A stretch of DNA of 64,000 nt from FEN-1297 sp963843605 (GTDB taxonomy: Bacteria > Bacteroidota > Ignavibacteria > Ignavibacteriales > Ignavibacteriaceae). Below the pieces are notes generated by a model. It was not told the origin of the DNA and ran no database searches. It saw only the letters and a program-made list of their open reading frames with translations. This document shows positions 28,967 through 39,204 of this stretch, in pieces (the first letter of the stretch is position 1; every line of letters starts with the position of its first letter). The DNA lies in contig CAWJLA010000010.1 of assembly GCA_963843605.1 (NCBI GenBank), positions 682,001-746,000 on the forward strand. The letters run 5' to 3'. Both the position numbers and the translations under genes were made by a program.

Positions 28967-29344
28967 ATGAAACTTTTAGTTGTCGACGATGAAATCGATG
29001 TTCAATTCTTATTTCAGCAAAAATTTAGAAAGGAAATCAAATCCGGATTAATAAACATACGTTTTGCTATCAACGGTATTTCCGCATTGAATCTTCTAGA
29101 TTCAATGGAAAACAGGGCTGACTGTTTAATCTTAAGCGATATCAATATGCCCGAAATGACAGGACTGGAATTATTAAAAGAGATTAAATTGAAATATCCT
29201 AAACTGAAAGTAATTATGATTACCGCTTACAGCGATGAACATAATTACATAAAGGCAAAGGAACTCGGTGCCGAAGATTATCTTACAAAACCTCTGGAAT
29301 TTAATTTGCTTAAAACAAGATTAAATCAAATAGGCCTAACATAA
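28967..29344 (+). CDS. Single-domain response regulator
   Basis: A 125-residue receiver without output domain. The acidic pair is in VVDDE, the phosphorylated aspartate is Asp58 in LILSDINMPEM, the conserved Thr is in MITAY and Lys108 in TKPL. It starts ten bases after the sensor kinase and ends one base before the receiver-phosphatase gene, so the three form an operon. It probably acts as a phosphate shuttle or competitor for the phosphatase protein; that is inference. Confidence 0.93.
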   Translation: MKLLVVDDEIDVQFLFQQKFRKEIKSGLINIRFAINGISALNLLDSMENRADCLILSDINMPEMTGLELLKEIKLKYPKLKVIMITAYSDEHNYIKAKELGAEDYLTKPLEFNLLKTRLNQIGLT

Positions 29345-29345
29345 T

Positions 29346-30506
29346 ATGAATAACGAAAAACAAACATCAAAAATTCTTGTTGTCGACGACGAACCTGATC
29401 TGCAGTCGCTTATCAGGCAAAAATTCCGTAGCAAGATTAAATCAAATGAATATGAATTCAGTTTTGCGGAGAACGGCGAAGAAGCACTGAAATTTATGAC
29501 AAACAACGGAACCGTAGATCTGATATTAACCGATATTAATATGCCGGTTATGGACGGATTAACACTGCTAACCAGACTAAACGAGCTTAATGATAAACTA
29601 ATAAGATCGGTAATAGTTTCTGCTTACGGAGATATGGAAAATATTAGAACAGCCATGAACAGAGGCGCTTATGATTTTATAACTAAGCCAATCGACTTAA
29701 AAGACCTTGAGATTACGGTTGAAAAAGCAATCGATAATCTTAATGAATTTAAAAATGCCGTGAGAGCCAGGGACGAACTGGTAACCGTCCGGAATGAACT
29801 TGAGGAGGCCCGAAAACTTCAATTGTCGATGCTGCCTAAGGATGTTCCTAAAATTGAAGGACTTGAATTTGCTGTGTACATGAAAACAGCCAGCGAGGTT
29901 GGCGGCGATTACTATGATTTTTCATACAATAAAGACGGCTCTCTGAATATTGCATTCGGGGACGCTACCGGGCACGGCATGAATGCCGGCATTATGGTAG
30001 CAATAATGAAAACTCTTTTTATATCTGATTCTGTTGAATTAAACATGGAAGAATTTTTCAACATTTCAAACAAAACCATAAAATCCCTTAACCTCGGTAG
30101 AATGATGATGGCATTCGCAATGATAAATATTAAGGGTAATAAAGCAGATATGATTACCGCCGGAATGCCTCCGGTATACTACTGGAATAGAGAAAAGCGA
30201 ACCATTGTTGAATTGAGCCAGCATAATTTCCCCCTCGGAGCTATGACGGTAAAAGGATATAATCGACTGGAAACAGAATTAAACAAAGGCGACCTGCTTA
30301 TTATGATGAGCGACGGTTTCCCTGAACTGCAAAGTCCCGAAGGCGAACAGTACGGATATCCGCGAGTTCATAATTCTATTGAAAAAGTTATTGATAGGAA
30401 TCCCGAGGAGATAGTTGATTTTCTAAATGAACAAAGCACTAACTGGACAAATAATGCGGATCTTAAAGATGATATTACTTTCGTAGTAATTAAAGCCGGT
30501 CAATAA
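29346..30506 (+). CDS. Response regulator with SpoIIE/RsbU-type PP2C phosphatase
   Basis: A 386-residue protein: receiver domain (1-130) with phospho-acceptor Asp63 in LILTDINMPVMDG, a coiled linker (ELVTVRNELEEARKLQLSML), then a SpoIIE-type PP2C phosphatase (about 175-385) with metal-binding motifs GGDYYDF, GDATGHGMNAG, MSDGFPEL and DDITFVVI. Enzymes of this type usually dephosphorylate STAS anti-sigma antagonists, or sometimes phosphoproteins made by Ser/Thr kinases. It is the last gene of the sensor operon and stands directly before the kinase array. The only STAS gene in the window (10931-11215) is broken, so its target is unknown. Confidence 0.93.
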   Translation: MNNEKQTSKILVVDDEPDLQSLIRQKFRSKIKSNEYEFSFAENGEEALKFMTNNGTVDLILTDINMPVMDGLTLLTRLNELNDKLIRSVIVSAYGDMENIRTAMNRGAYDFITKPIDLKDLEITVEKAIDNLNEFKNAVRARDELVTVRNELEEARKLQLSMLPKDVPKIEGLEFAVYMKTASEVGGDYYDFSYNKDGSLNIAFGDATGHGMNAGIMVAIMKTLFISDSVELNMEEFFNISNKTIKSLNLGRMMMAFAMINIKGNKADMITAGMPPVYYWNREKRTIVELSQHNFPLGAMTVKGYNRLETELNKGDLLIMMSDGFPELQSPEGEQYGYPRVHNSIEKVIDRNPEEIVDFLNEQSTNWTNNADLKDDITFVVIKAGQ

Positions 30507-30603
30507 TAAATTATCATATGTATAACATTTCTGAGTAATATAATATGGCAGGCAGGGACGGGTCTGCTGCCGTATCCATCATAAAAATAAATAGGGATGT
30601 CAA

Positions 30604-30714
30604 ATGATTGGTGAGACTGTTCTCCATTATAAACTTTTATATAAGTTAGGCGAATCTGCCTTCCGGCAGACAGAGGCGGAATGGTTTAACTCTTTACTAA
30701 GGAGTCAGCTATGA
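30604..30714 (+). other. Leader ORF (36 codons) copied from the kinase start, coupled to the next gene
   Basis: It begins MIGETVLHYKLLYKLGE exactly like a kinase, then at the Gly-rich loop runs into a palindrome (TCTGCC/GGCAGA, 30655-30670), and continues to TEAEWFNSLLRSQL. Its TGA overlaps the ATG of the following kinase as ATGA, and the sequence AAGGAG near its end is that kinase's ribosome site. It may be a start relic, a translated leader peptide, or both. Confidence 0.5.
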
Positions 30715-33461
30715 TTGGCGAGTTAATACTACATTATAAAATAATTGAAAAATTGGGGGAAGGCGGAATGGGTGAAGTCTTCAAAGCTAAGGACACGAAG
30801 CTCGACCGCTTTGTTGCTCTTAAATTTCTACCGTCCCAAATGATTGCCACTGAAGAGGAGAAAGCCAGATTTATACAGGAAGCAAAAGCAGCGTCCTCAA
30901 TGAACCACCCGAATGTTTGCACAATCTATTCGATAGAAGAATATAATAATCAACTTTTTATTTCTATGGAATATATTGAGGGGGTAACTCTTAGAAGTAA
31001 CAAACAGCCGCTTTCCGAAAAAAGAATACTAGATATCGGAATACAGGTTGCCGAAGGTTTGGCCGCAGCGCATGATAAAGGAATTGTTCACCGGGATATA
31101 AAACCTGAAAACATTATGATCCGGAAAGACGGCATTGTGCAGATAATGGATTTCGGATTAGCAAAGCTTCGTGAGAATACCGGGATTTCAAGATTAACAA
31201 AAGCCGGAACCACAATGGGCACTATGGGCTATATGTCGCCCGAACAGGTACAGGGCCTGGATGTTGACCACCGGACAGATATATTTTCTCTCGGAGTTGT
31301 TCTTTATGAATTGATTACCGGCGAATCGCCATTTAAGGGTGTCCATGAAACAGCAATCATGTACGAAATAGTTAATGTCGATCCCCCGCCGGTTTCAACC
31401 GTAAAAGAAGGAATAGATCCGCAGCTTGACGGAATTATTCTTGAATGCCTGGAGAAAGATAAAGATGAAAGATTTCAATCGGCAAAAGAACTTGCTAAAA
31501 ATTTGAGGAAGATACAGAGATCGTTAACTTCCGGAAGAGCCAGCAGAATGTATAGTGTTAATTCACAGTCATTTACTCCGCCGAGCGTACAAACAGCCGC
31601 CGCCGCTGTTACCGTTAAAACTTCCATCGGCGATATACAGGTTAAGAATCTGTTCAGAAATTTATTTTATAACCCGAAACTTTTCTGGTCGGCTGCCGCA
31701 GTACTTTTTACAGCAGTTATTTTATTACTGATTTTTTCCGTCTTCAATAAAACAAAATTTGAAGTTCAGGAGATTAAAGCTACAATCTTACCGCCGCGCG
31801 GAATAAGCTTTGATAATAGCTCCGGAAGCAATTTATCAATTTCACCTGATGGAGAATATATTTCATTTGTCGGTACCGATTCTTCTGGTGCAGAAAAGTT
31901 ATGGGTAAGACCGATTAATTCTTTGACTGCAAGACCATTAACAGATGCAACAAATCAGGCATACCCGTTTTGGTCTCCGGACAGTAAAACAATAGCGTAT
32001 TTTGATAAAGGCAAGTTAATGAAGGTATCCCTTGATGCAGGAACTCCCCTGCCGATTTGTGATGTTACTTCGGGCAGAGGAGGTTCATGGAGCTCGAACG
32101 GAACTATTGTCTTTTCTCCAATGGCTACAGGCGGTCTTTATTCAGTTCCTTCTTCAGGCGGAAAACCTAAGGAAATCGTTAAGTCGGATACCTCTATAGC
32201 CATTCAAAGTTTAAGATGGACCTTCTTTCTGCCGGATGGAAATCATTTTTTATATTCAACTGAAAACAGCGCTACCGGCTCAACACCAAACGACGGGATC
32301 TACCTTTCTTCGTTAAATGACAATAAGGCTGTGAAACTTATTAACGCTTCATCGAACTGCCAATATTCCGGCGGGTTTCTCCTGTTCGTTCGCCAATCGA
32401 TTCTACTTGCGCAAAAATTTGACCCCAACGGATTAAAGACAGAAGGAGAAGCCATGCCTGTTGCAGAAAACATCCAATACTGGGATGCGCGAATTTCAGG
32501 AAGTTTCGCTGTTTCTCAAAACGGTAAGCTTGTTTTTGTTGAGGGTAATCAGAATAATGAGAGCCTGGCGCTTTTAGATAAAAACGGAAATGAAATAAAA
32601 AAAATATCCGATATGGTTCCGTATGTAAGAGCTCAGTTCTCACCGGACGGAAATGCAATTGTATCTGACCTGTATGACGCAAATGAAAAAAAGTATGATA
32701 TATGGGTCTTTGATTTAAATAGGAATGTTTCGACAAGATTAACATTTGACAAAGCCGATTTAGTACCTACCTGGACCCCGGACGGAAAACAGATAACTTA
32801 TATTACTAACAATAATAGTAATGTTTATAATGATTACATTAAAAATGCCGACGGCTCGGGCGATGCAAGGCTTTTGTATAAATCCGGCTTTACAAAAGCA
32901 GTCACCAGTATTTCTCAAGACGGAAAATATATTTTAATCGGGGCTATTAATTACGCAGGTGCTTCAAGCGGTTTCGATATTCTGTTGGTGAATACACAGG
33001 AAAATAAAAAAACAATCGCTTTAGCCGCAACTAATTTTAACGAAAATTTTGCCGTATTCTCACCTAATATGAAATGGATAGCATATCAATCGGACGAGGC
33101 GGGAAAAAACCAGGTTTACGTAATACCTTTTAATCCTGACAATCCGGCAGAGACAAACGGAAAATGGCAAATATCTGTAAATGGAGGACAAATTCCAAAA
33201 TGGATGAACAACGGTAAGAGTATATATTTTATTACACCTGATAATAAGATAATGGGAGTTGATATTAATGAAAGCGGCACATCGCTTTCGCCGGGTAAGC
33301 CTTATGTGGTCTTTAATCCGGGTAATCAAAATATTATCCGGATTTTTGACATAAACAAATCCGGTGCGGAAATAACGGCAACAATACCGAGCAAACAAGG
33401 CGCTCTACCGTCCATCACTCTTGTTGCGAACTGGCAAAAGGAAGTTGAGGATAAAAAATGA
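30711..33461 (+). CDS. Transmembrane Ser/Thr kinase with C-terminal TolB/WD40-like propeller
   Basis: A 916-residue PknB-type receptor kinase. The kinase domain (about 9-270) has Gly loop 16-21, Lys38, Glu57, HRD at 127-129 and DFG at 147-149, so it looks active. A juxtamembrane linker containing SRMYSVNSQS leads to a transmembrane helix at about 323-345. The outer part, about 570 residues, has PD40/TolB propeller blades such as ISPDGEYISFV, WSPDSKTIAYF and FSPDGNAI. With a cytosolic kinase the propeller would face the periplasm as the sensor. It starts inside the stop codon of a kinase-like leader ORF. The start is the ATG at 30711 with AAGGAG six bases upstream. Confidence 0.93.
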   Translation: MIGELILHYKIIEKLGEGGMGEVFKAKDTKLDRFVALKFLPSQMIATEEEKARFIQEAKAASSMNHPNVCTIYSIEEYNNQLFISMEYIEGVTLRSNKQPLSEKRILDIGIQVAEGLAAAHDKGIVHRDIKPENIMIRKDGIVQIMDFGLAKLRENTGISRLTKAGTTMGTMGYMSPEQVQGLDVDHRTDIFSLGVVLYELITGESPFKGVHETAIMYEIVNVDPPPVSTVKEGIDPQLDGIILECLEKDKDERFQSAKELAKNLRKIQRSLTSGRASRMYSVNSQSFTPPSVQTAAAAVTVKTSIGDIQVKNLFRNLFYNPKLFWSAAAVLFTAVILLLIFSVFNKTKFEVQEIKATILPPRGISFDNSSGSNLSISPDGEYISFVGTDSSGAEKLWVRPINSLTARPLTDATNQAYPFWSPDSKTIAYFDKGKLMKVSLDAGTPLPICDVTSGRGGSWSSNGTIVFSPMATGGLYSVPSSGGKPKEIVKSDTSIAIQSLRWTFFLPDGNHFLYSTENSATGSTPNDGIYLSSLNDNKAVKLINASSNCQYSGGFLLFVRQSILLAQKFDPNGLKTEGEAMPVAENIQYWDARISGSFAVSQNGKLVFVEGNQNNESLALLDKNGNEIKKISDMVPYVRAQFSPDGNAIVSDLYDANEKKYDIWVFDLNRNVSTRLTFDKADLVPTWTPDGKQITYITNNNSNVYNDYIKNADGSGDARLLYKSGFTKAVTSISQDGKYILIGAINYAGASSGFDILLVNTQENKKTIALAATNFNENFAVFSPNMKWIAYQSDEAGKNQVYVIPFNPDNPAETNGKWQISVNGGQIPKWMNNGKSIYFITPDNKIMGVDINESGTSLSPGKPYVVFNPGNQNIIRIFDINKSGAEITATIPSKQGALPSITLVANWQKEVEDKK

Positions 33462-33607
33462 ACGACAAGAAAATTATTCACTATAAAATCATGAAGAAAT
33501 TTGGCGAACCCGGCGGCAGAGAGCGGCGGGTATGTCTGCCGAGGCATTCATTAAAATTTAGAGGCTCAAAATGGTCGGTGAAACAATTCTACATTATAAA
33601 ATTATAG
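33458..33607 (+). other. Leader ORF (49 codons) overlapping the next kinase start
   Basis: Starts within the stop codon of the preceding kinase (ATGA). It reads MNDKKIIHYKIMKKFGE, a diverged kinase start, then GC-rich palindromic sequence (GGCAGA at 33515-33520 pairing with TCTGCC at 33535-33540), and passes out of frame over the ATG of the next kinase by 37 bases. Same design as the other leaders in the array. Confidence 0.45.
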
Positions 33608-36327
33608 AGAAATTAGGCGAAGGCGGAATGGGTGAAGTGTACAAAGCCCAGGACACCAAACTCGATAGGTTTGTTGCACTAAAGTTTCTTCCATCTCAAA
33701 TGACTGCATCGGAAGATGATAAAGCAAGATTTATTCAAGAAGCAAAAGCAGCATCTGCGATGAACCATCCTAATGTGTGCACAATCTATGATATCCAAGA
33801 CAATAATGGTCAGATTTTTATTGTAATGGAATATGTTGAAGGAAAAACTTTAAAGGATAAAAAAGATTCACTTTCCGAAAAACAGATTCTTGAAATAGGA
33901 ATTCAAATGGCTGAAGGACTTGCTGCTGCGCATGAAAAGGGAATTGTCCATCGCGACATAAAACCGGAAAATATAATGATCCGTAAAGACGGCATAGTGC
34001 AGATAATGGATTTCGGACTCGCAAAATTAAGAGAAACTTCCGGCGTTTCAAGATTAACCAAAGCCGGTACAACAATGGGCACAATGGGATATATGTCCCC
34101 GGAACAAGTTCAAGGTTTGGATGTTGATCATCGAACAGACATATTTTCGCTTGGGGTTGTATTATATGAAATGCTTGCCGGTGAATCTCCATTTAAAGGA
34201 GTGCATGAAACAGCGATAATGTATGAGATTGTAAATGTTGATCCTCCTCCGATTTCAACATTAGGTAAAAATATTACACCTGAACTGGATGAAATAATAT
34301 TGGAGTGCCTTGAGAAAGATAAAGACGAAAGATGCCAGGCGGCAAAAGAACTTGCAAAGGATTTAAGGAAAGTAAAGAAATCAACCGGTAATAGAAAAAG
34401 CAGAATTTATACTGTAAATACTTCATCAATTAAAACGAGCAGCGAACCGGTCAATACTTCGAAGTCATCAGGTTCATTTACAATTGAGATATCAAATAAA
34501 AGAATTGATCTTCTGAAAATCCTCAACTCAAATTACTTTCGTTGGGGAATAGTGATAATCCTCGGAATTACAGTTATCTATCTAACAATATCCAGAGGAA
34601 ATAGCGATCAGCAGACCATTACTTCGGCAACATCAATTTTGCCTCCAACTAATGTAGATTTCACAGGCAACGCTGCCGACCCCGGTGATTTTGAAATTTC
34701 GCATGACGGTAAGACAATAGTTTTTGCAGGTACAGATTCTACCGGCAAATCACAGTTGTGGCTGCGCCAATTATCTTCTGAAAATGCAAAACCAATACCG
34801 GGTACTGACGGAGCGTATTATCCATTCTGGTCATACAATGACAAATTTGTGGCTTACTTTATTCCGAATAAACTCATGAAAATTGAATTGAGTACTGGAA
34901 TCTCAACAGAAATATGTCCCGCTCAGGATGGAAGAGGCGGAAGTTTTAATAAGAATGGAGATATTGTTTTTTCGCCTAATAGTATTGGCGGGCTTTACCA
35001 AGTTTCTTCGAATGGAGGCGCACCTAGAGAAATTGTTAAGACCGACAAGAACATTCAAGATCAAAGCCTTCGCTTTCCTTTCTTCCTTTCCGATGGAATT
35101 CATTTTCTTTATTCAATTGAAAATGATTTCTACGGTGCAAGCCCAACGGATGTGGTAAAGGCAGGCTCAATAAATTCCGATTTCGATAGAGTGATAATGA
35201 AATCATCTACTAACGCTGAATACACAGGCGGATATATATTCTTTACCAGTCAGTCCGCATTACTTTGTCAGAAAATTAATCCGGACAATCTGCGGTTTAA
35301 CGGAGACTTACAGACTATTGCAAGTAATATCAATTATGATGCGACAAGGATAAAAGCTTCTTTCTCAGTTTCAACAAGCGGGGACTTAATATTCTTACAC
35401 GGGTTCCAGGCTAATTCAAATTTTGTATTATTCGGTGTAAACGGCAATGAAACAGAATTACCTATTAGAACTAATGCTACTACTTCAGGTACGCCGCTCT
35501 CTCCCGAAATAGGAGCATCTTTATCAGACGATAAGAAGGGAGTACTATACGTTGATCAAGGAATTCAATCGGACAAAACAGAAATTAGTGAGTACAATCT
35601 TGCAACTAAAATAATTTCCAAGATTACATTTAACATGGCTCTTAATTCAAACCCCATCTGGTCTCCGGATGGTAAGCTAGCTGCGTTTTCTTCCGGACCT
35701 GACATATACATTAAGAATGCAAACGGAACCGGAAATGAAAGACTCGTTTACAAAGCAGATTCATCATATTATAAAACTACTGATGACTGGTCTTCGGACG
35801 GCAACTTGCTGCTGGTAAACGATCTGATACCGAGGACAGGTTTTCAATTGATAATTGTAAATATAAAAAACGGCAGCTCCAGTCTGTATCTGTCATCAGG
35901 AAGTACTAACATAGGTATAAGAAATGGGAAATTTTCCCGCAGCATGAAATGGATACTCTATTCTTCAAATCAATCGGGTACCGGGCAGCTTTATGTAAGA
36001 CCGCTTAATAAAAATGAGAGCGGATTGTGGCAAATCTCTACAGACGGAGCAGCGCAGGGCTGGTGGGTAAACAATGACAAAGATATAATTTATCTCACAA
36101 AGGATAACAAAGTATTTAAGGTGAGTGTTAACGGTTCAGGGGATGAATTTATAGTCGGTTCTTCACAATACTTGTTTAGTTTGAATGATAGAAATTTGTC
36201 CGGTCTTTCAGATGTCTCCAAGGACGGCAGTGAATTCCTTGGCACTAGACGAGTCGAAAATGAAGCTATACCTCCTCTAACTTACGTACAAAATTGGAAG
36301 GGGTTATTAAATAAAAATGATAAATGA
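33571..36327 (+). CDS. Transmembrane Ser/Thr kinase with C-terminal propeller
   Basis: A 918-residue paralogue of the preceding kinase. All catalytic residues are present (Lys38, Glu57, His127-Arg128-Asp129, Asn134, DFG 147-149). The linker contains SRIYTVNTSS and the transmembrane helix is at about 322-342 (WGIVIILGITVIYLTIS). The propeller domain is strongly diverged from the neighbour's, with blades such as ISHDGKTIVFAG and WSPDGKLAAFSS, while the kinase half is close to identical, so the outside sensor differs and the intracellular output is shared. Start MVGETILHYKI follows AGAGG. The next kinase locus begins 22 bases after its stop. Confidence 0.92.
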   Translation: MVGETILHYKIIEKLGEGGMGEVYKAQDTKLDRFVALKFLPSQMTASEDDKARFIQEAKAASAMNHPNVCTIYDIQDNNGQIFIVMEYVEGKTLKDKKDSLSEKQILEIGIQMAEGLAAAHEKGIVHRDIKPENIMIRKDGIVQIMDFGLAKLRETSGVSRLTKAGTTMGTMGYMSPEQVQGLDVDHRTDIFSLGVVLYEMLAGESPFKGVHETAIMYEIVNVDPPPISTLGKNITPELDEIILECLEKDKDERCQAAKELAKDLRKVKKSTGNRKSRIYTVNTSSIKTSSEPVNTSKSSGSFTIEISNKRIDLLKILNSNYFRWGIVIILGITVIYLTISRGNSDQQTITSATSILPPTNVDFTGNAADPGDFEISHDGKTIVFAGTDSTGKSQLWLRQLSSENAKPIPGTDGAYYPFWSYNDKFVAYFIPNKLMKIELSTGISTEICPAQDGRGGSFNKNGDIVFSPNSIGGLYQVSSNGGAPREIVKTDKNIQDQSLRFPFFLSDGIHFLYSIENDFYGASPTDVVKAGSINSDFDRVIMKSSTNAEYTGGYIFFTSQSALLCQKINPDNLRFNGDLQTIASNINYDATRIKASFSVSTSGDLIFLHGFQANSNFVLFGVNGNETELPIRTNATTSGTPLSPEIGASLSDDKKGVLYVDQGIQSDKTEISEYNLATKIISKITFNMALNSNPIWSPDGKLAAFSSGPDIYIKNANGTGNERLVYKADSSYYKTTDDWSSDGNLLLVNDLIPRTGFQLIIVNIKNGSSSLYLSSGSTNIGIRNGKFSRSMKWILYSSNQSGTGQLYVRPLNKNESGLWQISTDGAAQGWWVNNDKDIIYLTKDNKVFKVSVNGSGDEFIVGSSQYLFSLNDRNLSGLSDVSKDGSEFLGTRRVENEAIPPLTYVQNWKGLLNKNDK

Positions 36328-36349
36328 AATATTTAAATCGAGGTAACAC

Positions 36350-39081
36350 ATGATTGGTGAGACTATACTTCATTATAAAATAATTAGAGAAATGGGTGAA
36401 GGCGGGATGGGTGAAGTTTACAAAGCTCAGGATACCAAACTTGACCGTTTTGTTGCTCTTAAATTTCTTCCTTCTCAAATGACTGCCTCCGATGATGATA
36501 AAGCACGATTCATTCAGGAAGCAAAAGCCGCATCAGCAATGAATCACCCGAATGTCTGTACCATTCATGATATTCAAGAACATGACGGACAGCTTTTTAT
36601 AGTAATGGAATTTGTTGAAGGAGAAACATTAAAAGATAAGAGAAATAATCTTATCGGAGAAACAAATTCTTGAAATCGGAATACAGGTAGCAGAAGGACT
36701 TGCGGCAGCGCACGAGAAAGGAATTGTTCACCGCGACATAAAGCCGGAAAACATTATGGTGCGCAAGGACGGAATAGCTCAGATAATGGATTTCGGTTTC
36801 GCTAAACTTAAATAAAACTCAGCAGTGTTGCCAGTATTAACCAAAGCCGGCACAACAATGGGAACAATGGGATACATGTCGCCCGAACAGAGTACAGGGA
36901 TTAGATGTAGATCATCGTACTGATATATTTTCTCTTGGAGTAGTTCTATACGAATTATTTAGCCGGTGAATCCCCTTTCAAAGGGATTCATGAGACGGCA
37001 ATAATGTACGAGATAGTAAATGTCGATGCTCCTCCCCTTTCATCTATAAAAGAAAGTATTGATCCGGAACTTGATGAATAATTCTGGAATGTCTGGAAAA
37101 AGATAAAGATGAAAGATGCCAGTCCGCAAAAGAACTGGCAAAAGATTTAAGGAAAATTAAAAAATCTACGGGGCACAGAAAAAGCAGAGTTTACAATGTG
37201 AGCTCAAATTCATTTACGGCAAAATCGGAATCTGTAATCAACGCGAAGCCGTCCGGTTCATTAACAGTTGAAGTAATGGATCGTAGAATTGACCTAACAA
37301 AATTTATTCATTCCGGAATGATCCCCTGGTTTTTTTCTACTATTCTTCTGGTCGCTCTTATTGTTACCTGGTTAATCCTGCAAAAACCAGAGCTGAAAAA
37401 TATTGTGACTAAATTTTCTGTTGAATTAGGACATGATTATACACTTGATGTGAGTTCATACCCGGCTCTGGCAATTTCACATGACGGAAAGAGTTTAATT
37501 TATAAAGCAAACAGTAAATTTTATTTACGTAAAATGAACTCTACGGAACCAGTCATAATAAGCGGAATTGAAAATGCATCCAGCCCGTTCTTTTCACCAG
37601 ATGACAAATGGCTCGGATTTTTTAGAAACGGCAAACTTGAAAAAATTTCACTTAGCGGCGGAACACCTGTTACATTAGCTGACGCTCCCGATAATAGAGG
37701 AGGAACGTGGAACAAAAACGGAATGATAGTTTTTTCGGCTTCAGCTACCGAAGGCTTATCTATGATTTCTGAAAACAGTGGAAATGTAAAAAAAATAACT
37801 ACACCTGATACAACGAAAAATGAAAGGACACACCGCTGGCCATCATTCCTGCCTGACGGGAAACACGTTTTGTTTACAATGGGCACAATCGCAAGCCCCG
37901 ATTACTATGAAAATGCAGAAATTGATGTTGTAGATATTGAAACGGGTGAAAGAAAATCTTTAATAAAAGGGGCCAGTACTGCAAGATACATTTCTACGGG
38001 GCATATTTTATTTTCACGTTCCGGCGTTCTTTATATAGTTCCGTTTGATGCAGATGATCTTGAGATAAAAGGGCAGCCTATTCCGGTAATTGAAGGTGTT
38101 TATAGTGAACTTACAACAGGAATAACCAACTATATGGTGTCCGATAATGGAACTCTTGTTTATATTCCCGGGGCTGTTGAAGGTGGAAACAGAAAAATTG
38201 TAAATATTGATATGAATGGAAATTCAACAACATTAGATACCAGCGGACATCCCTATCTCGAACCACAGCTATCACCTGATAATAAAAAAATTGCAGTAGT
38301 AATTCGCGACGGAGAAGATTTTGATATTTGGATTTTTGATATCCTTAACAAAACATTAAGCCGGTTAACTTTTGGAGGATTTAACCGAACTCCTCACTGG
38401 TCACCGGACGGCAAAATAATTGCCTTTGTGAAACGTACCGATGATGGCAAATCGGGAATATTTGTAAAACCATACGACGGCAGCGGAAAAGAAATTGAAA
38501 TTTATAGAGATAATTCAAGGCTATACGTAAACGAGTGGACTAAAGACGGGGAGAATTTAATTATTGATAAATTAGATTCACATTATGCCCAATCAGATCT
38601 GCTTATTATTCCATTAAAGGGAGATAAAAAACCCTGGAAATATCTTGACTCCAAATTTGATGAATATGAGGCAAGTCTCTCACCTGATGGGAAATGGCTG
38701 GCCTACCTGACCGATGAATCGGGTACATACCAGGGATATGTTCGCTCTTTTCCTAATAAAGAAGGCAAATGGCAGATATCAACAGATGTTATTGAAGAAC
38801 CACGCTGGTCACCGGATGGTAAAACAATTTACTATCGCAAGGGTTCACAATTAATTGAGGTTTCAGTATCTGCATCCCCTACATTTTCAGCAGGAATACC
38901 AAGAGTATTAATTTCAGGATTCCCGGCAATGAACATGGACAGCGGGATCAGCTATGATATTACTTCCGATGGTAAATCCTTTATTACGACAACTCCGGTC
39001 AACGGATCAACATTAAAAAATATTTCGATTGTACTTAACTGGACTGATGAAATAGCAGCTCTTATAAAAACTGATAAATAA
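36350..39081 (+). pseudogene. Decayed propeller kinase: kinase half broken, propeller half open
   Basis: The locus begins as a normal kinase (36350-36673, through VMEFVEGETLKDK) but then carries an inserted base near 36655, an in-frame TAA near 36813 after DFGFAKLK, inserted bases near 36893 and 36960, and a lost base near 37079. Each repair restores the family sequence (LSEKQILEI, SPEQVQGLD, YELLAGESP, LDEIILECLEK). From 37198 onward a 627-codon frame stays open with the juxtamembrane linker, a transmembrane helix and a complete propeller. The clustering of five or six lesions in the kinase half argues for true decay rather than random sequencing error. Confidence 0.85.
37198..39081 (+). CDS. 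Open propeller part of the decayed kinase
   Basis: A 627-residue frame that could still be expressed from a GTG at 37198, although I see no good ribosome site. It has linker VSSNSFTAKSES, a transmembrane helix (WFFSTILLVALIVTWLIL, about 40-60) and TolB/PD40 blades such as LSPDNKKIAVV, WSPDGKIIAFV and WSPDGKTIYYR. If made, it would be a membrane-anchored sensor without a kinase. It is listed separately because its reading frame is undamaged over 1.9 kb. Confidence 0.5.
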   Translation: MSSNSFTAKSESVINAKPSGSLTVEVMDRRIDLTKFIHSGMIPWFFSTILLVALIVTWLILQKPELKNIVTKFSVELGHDYTLDVSSYPALAISHDGKSLIYKANSKFYLRKMNSTEPVIISGIENASSPFFSPDDKWLGFFRNGKLEKISLSGGTPVTLADAPDNRGGTWNKNGMIVFSASATEGLSMISENSGNVKKITTPDTTKNERTHRWPSFLPDGKHVLFTMGTIASPDYYENAEIDVVDIETGERKSLIKGASTARYISTGHILFSRSGVLYIVPFDADDLEIKGQPIPVIEGVYSELTTGITNYMVSDNGTLVYIPGAVEGGNRKIVNIDMNGNSTTLDTSGHPYLEPQLSPDNKKIAVVIRDGEDFDIWIFDILNKTLSRLTFGGFNRTPHWSPDGKIIAFVKRTDDGKSGIFVKPYDGSGKEIEIYRDNSRLYVNEWTKDGENLIIDKLDSHYAQSDLLIIPLKGDKKPWKYLDSKFDEYEASLSPDGKWLAYLTDESGTYQGYVRSFPNKEGKWQISTDVIEEPRWSPDGKTIYYRKGSQLIEVSVSASPTFSAGIPRVLISGFPAMNMDSGISYDITSDGKSFITTTPVNGSTLKNISIVLNWTDEIAALIKTDK

Positions 39082-39102
39082 AATTTACAGGCATACTTAC
39101 AA

Positions 39103-39204
39103 ATGATAGGCGAAACAATTCTTCCTTATAAGATATTAGAAAAACCTGCCGGCAGGCCGGCAGGGACGGAATGCTTCAACTCTTTACTAGGGAGTCAGCT
39201 ATGA
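39103..39204 (+). other. Leader ORF (33 codons) copied from the kinase start, coupled to the next gene
   Basis: Reads MIGETILPYKILEK, then a palindrome (CCTGCCGGCAGG, 39145-39156, followed by a second half-copy), then TECFNSLLGSQL. Its TGA overlaps the ATG of the next kinase as ATGA. The last 12 codons and the ribosome site match the leader at 30604-30714, so the two leader-plus-kinase-start units are duplicates of each other. Confidence 0.5.

Noticed and set aside
39171..39200. Upstream start for the kinase at 39201 (and likewise 51516 and 44460)
   Set aside because: These extra residues are leader-ORF sequence read in another frame; kinase homology and the ribosome sites point to the internal ATG in each case.
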